Of a stretch of DNA of 64,000 bases, positions 61,797-64,000 are shown piece by piece. How positions within the stretch are numbered: the stretch's first letter is position 1; each line of letters starts with the position of its first letter. The notes under the pieces were generated by a model, which saw only the letters and a program-made list of their open reading frames with translations, searched no databases and was not told where the DNA came from. Source of the DNA: Massilia sp. BSC265 (GTDB lineage Bacteria; Pseudomonadota; Gammaproteobacteria; Burkholderiales; Burkholderiaceae_D); NCBI RefSeq assembly GCF_000740675.1, contig NZ_JPXI01000010.1:186001-250000 (forward strand), in the 5' to 3' direction. The translations under genes were made by a program, and so were the position numbers.

Positions 61797-62531
61797 ATGA
61801 CTTCTCCCCGTGACCAGTTTTCCGCAGTAGGCAAGGCCCAGTTCGAAGCACAGTTCGATTTCTTCAATTCCATTGCCAGCCAGACCCTCGAAAGCGCCAG
61901 TCGCGTGGCTGCTCTCAACCTGGCGGTATCGCGCGACTCGGTGCAGCGTTCCATCGGCGCCACCCTCGCACTGGTGAACTCGCGCGATCCACGCGACGTC
62001 CTCAGCCTCGGCGGCCAGGCCGAGGAACAGTTCCGCAGCCTGTTCGCCTATGGCCGCGAGCTGCTCGGCATCGCTGCCGGGGTGCGCCCGTATCCCCTGC
62101 GTCCGCAGGCGCTGTCGGCGCCGCAGGCCATCGAGACCGTGGAAGTGATCGAGCGTAGCGTGGCCGACGCCACCGCGTCGGCTGCCGCCGCGCCGGTCGA
62201 AGCGGCCGCTGCCGCCGCATCCGTCGTCGAGGCTGCCGTGGAAGCCGCCCCCGCGGTGGAAGCGCATCCGGTGGCCGCCTTCGCTCCCGTGTCCGAACCG
62301 GTGGTGGTGGCCGAACCGGAAGCCGCGCCCGCGGCAAGCACTGAAGCGCTGGCCGCCGAGCCGGTCCCGGTCGCGGAACCGAAAGCCATCGCCAAGGCCG
62401 TCGGCAAGGGCGCCGCGCGCGCAGCTGCCGTCCCCCACCCCGCCGCGGCACCGGTGGCCGAACTCGCCACCGACGAAGGCACCGAAGCACCGAAGCTCGT
62501 CCCTGCTCCGGCCTCCAAACGCAAGAAATAA
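61797..62531 (+). CDS. phaP: Phasin-family protein with long Ala/Pro-rich tail
   Basis: A 244-residue polyhydroxyalkanoate granule-coating protein. Residues 1-100 are amphipathic helices in the phasin pattern (AQFEAQFDFFNSIASQTLES, RDSVQRSIGATLALVNSRDP, QAEEQFRSLFAYGRELLGIA). The remaining 140 residues are low-complexity Ala/Pro/Val/Glu with scattered Lys, ending SKRKK. Typical PhaP proteins stop near 190 residues, so the tail is longer than usual and ends basic, which may contact DNA or other proteins as in PhaM/PhaF. Own promoter and terminator, so monocistronic. Confidence 0.88.
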   Translation: MTSPRDQFSAVGKAQFEAQFDFFNSIASQTLESASRVAALNLAVSRDSVQRSIGATLALVNSRDPRDVLSLGGQAEEQFRSLFAYGRELLGIAAGVRPYPLRPQALSAPQAIETVEVIERSVADATASAAAAPVEAAAAAASVVEAAVEAAPAVEAHPVAAFAPVSEPVVVAEPEAAPAASTEALAAEPVPVAEPKAIAKAVGKGAARAAAVPHPAAAPVAELATDEGTEAPKLVPAPASKRKK

Positions 62532-62579
62532 ACTTGCAATACGGACGCGGCTGCGCCCGATTGGCAAAGCGACTACACT

Positions 62580-62608
62580 AGCGGGCTTCGGCCCGCTTTT
62601 GTTTTTTT
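62580..62608 (+). terminator. Rho-independent terminator of the phasin gene
   Basis: AGCGGGC-TTCG-GCCCGCT, a perfect 7-bp stem with an ultrastable tetraloop, followed by TTTGTTTTTTT. It starts 49 bases after the phasin stop and directly precedes the 97-bp repeat. Confidence 0.93.
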
Positions 62609-62610
62609 GC

Positions 62611-62707
62611 GCGCCTAACAAAACCAACAGGGCAAGGCGCAGCGTCGCAGACAGTACGCTTGTACGGCAAGACGATGCAACGCAGCCGTGGGGATTTTGT
62701 TAGGCGC
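62611..62707. repeat. 97-bp repeat with inverted ends, copy B
   Basis: GCGCCTAACAAAACC at the left and TTTTGTTAGGCGC at the right; its reverse complement aligns without gaps to copy A at 58941. It sits between the phasin terminator and the ABC exporter start, so it may form the leader of that gene. Confidence 0.85.
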
Positions 62708-62743
62708 GGTGGAATCGGGCTGCACCAATCTGCAAGGAACAAC

Positions 62744-64000
62744 ATGAGTCTCGCAAGGCTGATCGGCGGCTTCGTCCGCCGGCATTGGCATGCCTATGTC
62801 TCGTCGGCCTTCATGCTGGCCGGCGTGGCCACCTGCACGGTTTTGATCCCGCGCAAGGTCGGCGCCCTGGTCGACGGCCTGGCGGCGCAAAGCCTCGACC
62901 AGGACGCGCTGCTGCTCGGACTGGCCCAGCTGCTCGGACTGGGCCTGGCCATCTACGTGCTGCGGGTCGGCTGGCGCATCCGCCTGTATTCGGCCGCCTA
63001 CAACCTCGGCGTCGAGCTGCGCACGCGCCTGTATGCGCGCCTGGCCGCGCAGGGACCGGGCTTCTACCAGCGCCAGCGCACCGGCGACCTGATGGCCCTG
63101 GCCACCAACGACATCGACGCCATCGAGATGGCTGCCGGCGAGGCGATGCTGGCCGGCTTCGACGGCACCCTGACCCTGGTGATGGTGCTGGGCGTGATGA
63201 CGCTCGGGGTCGACGCGCGCCTGGCGGCCATCGCCCTGCTGCCCTTCCCGCTGATGGCCTTCGCGTTCTGGCGCATTTCGCGCCAGGTGCACACGGCGGA
63301 AGCCGATGCGCTGAAGCGCTTTTCGGCGCTCAACGACCATGTGCAGGAATCGCTGTCCGGCGTGCGCACCCTGCGCGCCCTCGGCCTGGAAGGGCGCAGC
63401 GCCGCGCAATTCAGCGAACTGGCCGGCAAGGCGGCCGACGCCAGCCTCGACGCGCAGCGCTGGGAAGCGGCCTATGAACCGGCGGTCGGCCTGACCCTGA
63501 CCGCGGCCACCGGCCTGACCCTGGGCCTGGGCGGCTACCTGGTCTGGAACGACGAGCTGACGGTGGGCGCGCTTACCAGCTTCTCGATGTACCTCGGCCA
63601 GCTGATCTGGCCGATGTTCGCGGCCGGCTGGGTACTGTCGCTGATCGAGCGCGGACGCGCCGGCCTGGCGCGCCTGCAGCCCCTGCTGGACGCGCCGCTC
63701 ACGGTGGAAGACAGGGGCACCCTCGACCAGGTGGGGCGCGGTGCACTGGTGCTCGATGGCGTCAGTTTCACGTACGGGGAAGCCGAGCGCCCTGCCCTCG
63801 ACGGGGTAGCGGTGCGGGTGGAGCCGGGCCAGACCTTGGGCCTGGTGGGCCCGACCGGCGCCGGCAAGTCGACCCTGCTGCGGGTGCTGCTGCGCCAGGC
63901 CACGCCGCAAAGCGGCACGGTCGCCTGGGCCGGCCATTCGCTGGCGGCCTACCGGCTCGATGCCCTGCGCGCGGCCATGAGCTGGGTGCCGCAGGAATCC
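62744..64000 (+). CDS. ABC-type exporter, membrane domain fused to ATPase (cut by window end)
   Basis: An open frame from ATG 62744 to the window edge (419 residues so far; a full half-transporter is about 580). Six hydrophobic helices in residues 15-310 with the exporter pattern GDLMALATNDIDAIEMAAGEA and LNDHVQESLSGVRTLRALG; then the nucleotide-binding domain begins LVLDGVSFTYG, with Walker A GPTGAGKST at 369-377, and the visible part ends at the Q-loop VPQES. Similar to the MdlA/MdlB multidrug or lipid exporters. Signature and Walker B lie beyond the window. The 97-bp repeat is 36 bases upstream. Confidence 0.9.
   Translation, partial: MSLARLIGGFVRRHWHAYVSSAFMLAGVATCTVLIPRKVGALVDGLAAQSLDQDALLLGLAQLLGLGLAIYVLRVGWRIRLYSAAYNLGVELRTRLYARLAAQGPGFYQRQRTGDLMALATNDIDAIEMAAGEAMLAGFDGTLTLVMVLGVMTLGVDARLAAIALLPFPLMAFAFWRISRQVHTAEADALKRFSALNDHVQESLSGVRTLRALGLEGRSAAQFSELAGKAADASLDAQRWEAAYEPAVGLTLTAATGLTLGLGGYLVWNDELTVGALTSFSMYLGQLIWPMFAAGWVLSLIERGRAGLARLQPLLDAPLTVEDRGTLDQVGRGALVLDGVSFTYGEAERPALDGVAVRVEPGQTLGLVGPTGAGKSTLLRVLLRQATPQSGTVAWAGHSLAAYRLDALRAAMSWVPQES

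Overview
The window looks like chromosome from a high-GC betaproteobacterium, most likely the Massilia/Telluria/Duganella group of the Oxalobacteraceae. This is inferred from gene content and style: a 6S RNA gene beside zapA, groESL behind a CIRCE operator, a phasin (polyhydroxyalkanoate granule) gene, glucokinase-RpiR fusion proteins, and a starch locus built on a TonB-dependent receptor. Coding density is high. I see no insertion sequence, prophage, CRISPR array, tRNA or rRNA.

Layout. 1-8107: the tail of a LysR regulator, lgt, a hybrid histidine kinase, two small conserved proteins, and a three-gene operon for a periplasmic molybdenum hydroxylase (triheme cytochrome c, 2Fe-2S subunit, Tat-exported Mo subunit). 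8268-13747: TSUP permease, EVE protein, 6S RNA, zapA and a ZapB-like gene on the minus strand, then groES-groEL with a textbook promoter and CIRCE, a UPF0158 gene and a DoxX gene. 13820-21075: two paralogous LysR genes with matching upstream regions, a YdeI-like protein, two glutathione transferases, a GT1-type glycosyltransferase, an AraC regulator, a lipoprotein and a 2H phosphoesterase.

21113-29276 and 38571-57917 hold most of a starch/maltodextrin system. It comprises glucokinase-RpiR fusion 1, an alpha-glucosidase, a POT-family transporter and a secreted pullulanase. Further along are an MFS sugar transporter, phosphoglucomutase and a MalS-like amylase in one operon, a secreted esterase, a TonB receptor, a neopullulanase-like enzyme and an unusual (alpha/alpha)6 glycosidase. 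A second glucokinase-RpiR fusion lies at 34162-36024. The implied flow is: oligosaccharides cross the outer membrane through the TonB receptor, are trimmed in the periplasm, enter by the MFS carrier, are split to glucose, and are phosphorylated by the fusion glucokinases. Fifteen-base palindromes of the form TGTAGT-N3-ACTACA sit at several of these promoters. They resemble the HexR consensus as I remember it, which suggests the RpiR halves of the fusions may control the locus.

Between these parts lies a five-gene operon (30523-34076) that joins a NitT/TauT-type ABC transporter to an SCO copper chaperone and a small cupredoxin-like protein. 44507-49786 carries a PQQ-type beta-propeller protein, a QseBC-like two-component system and a DEAD-box helicase. 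57919-64000 carries a lipid kinase, two GNAT acetyltransferases, a CodA-like cytosine deaminase, a phasin and the start of an ABC exporter. Two copies of a 97-bp repeat with matching inverted ends flank this last segment in opposite orientation.
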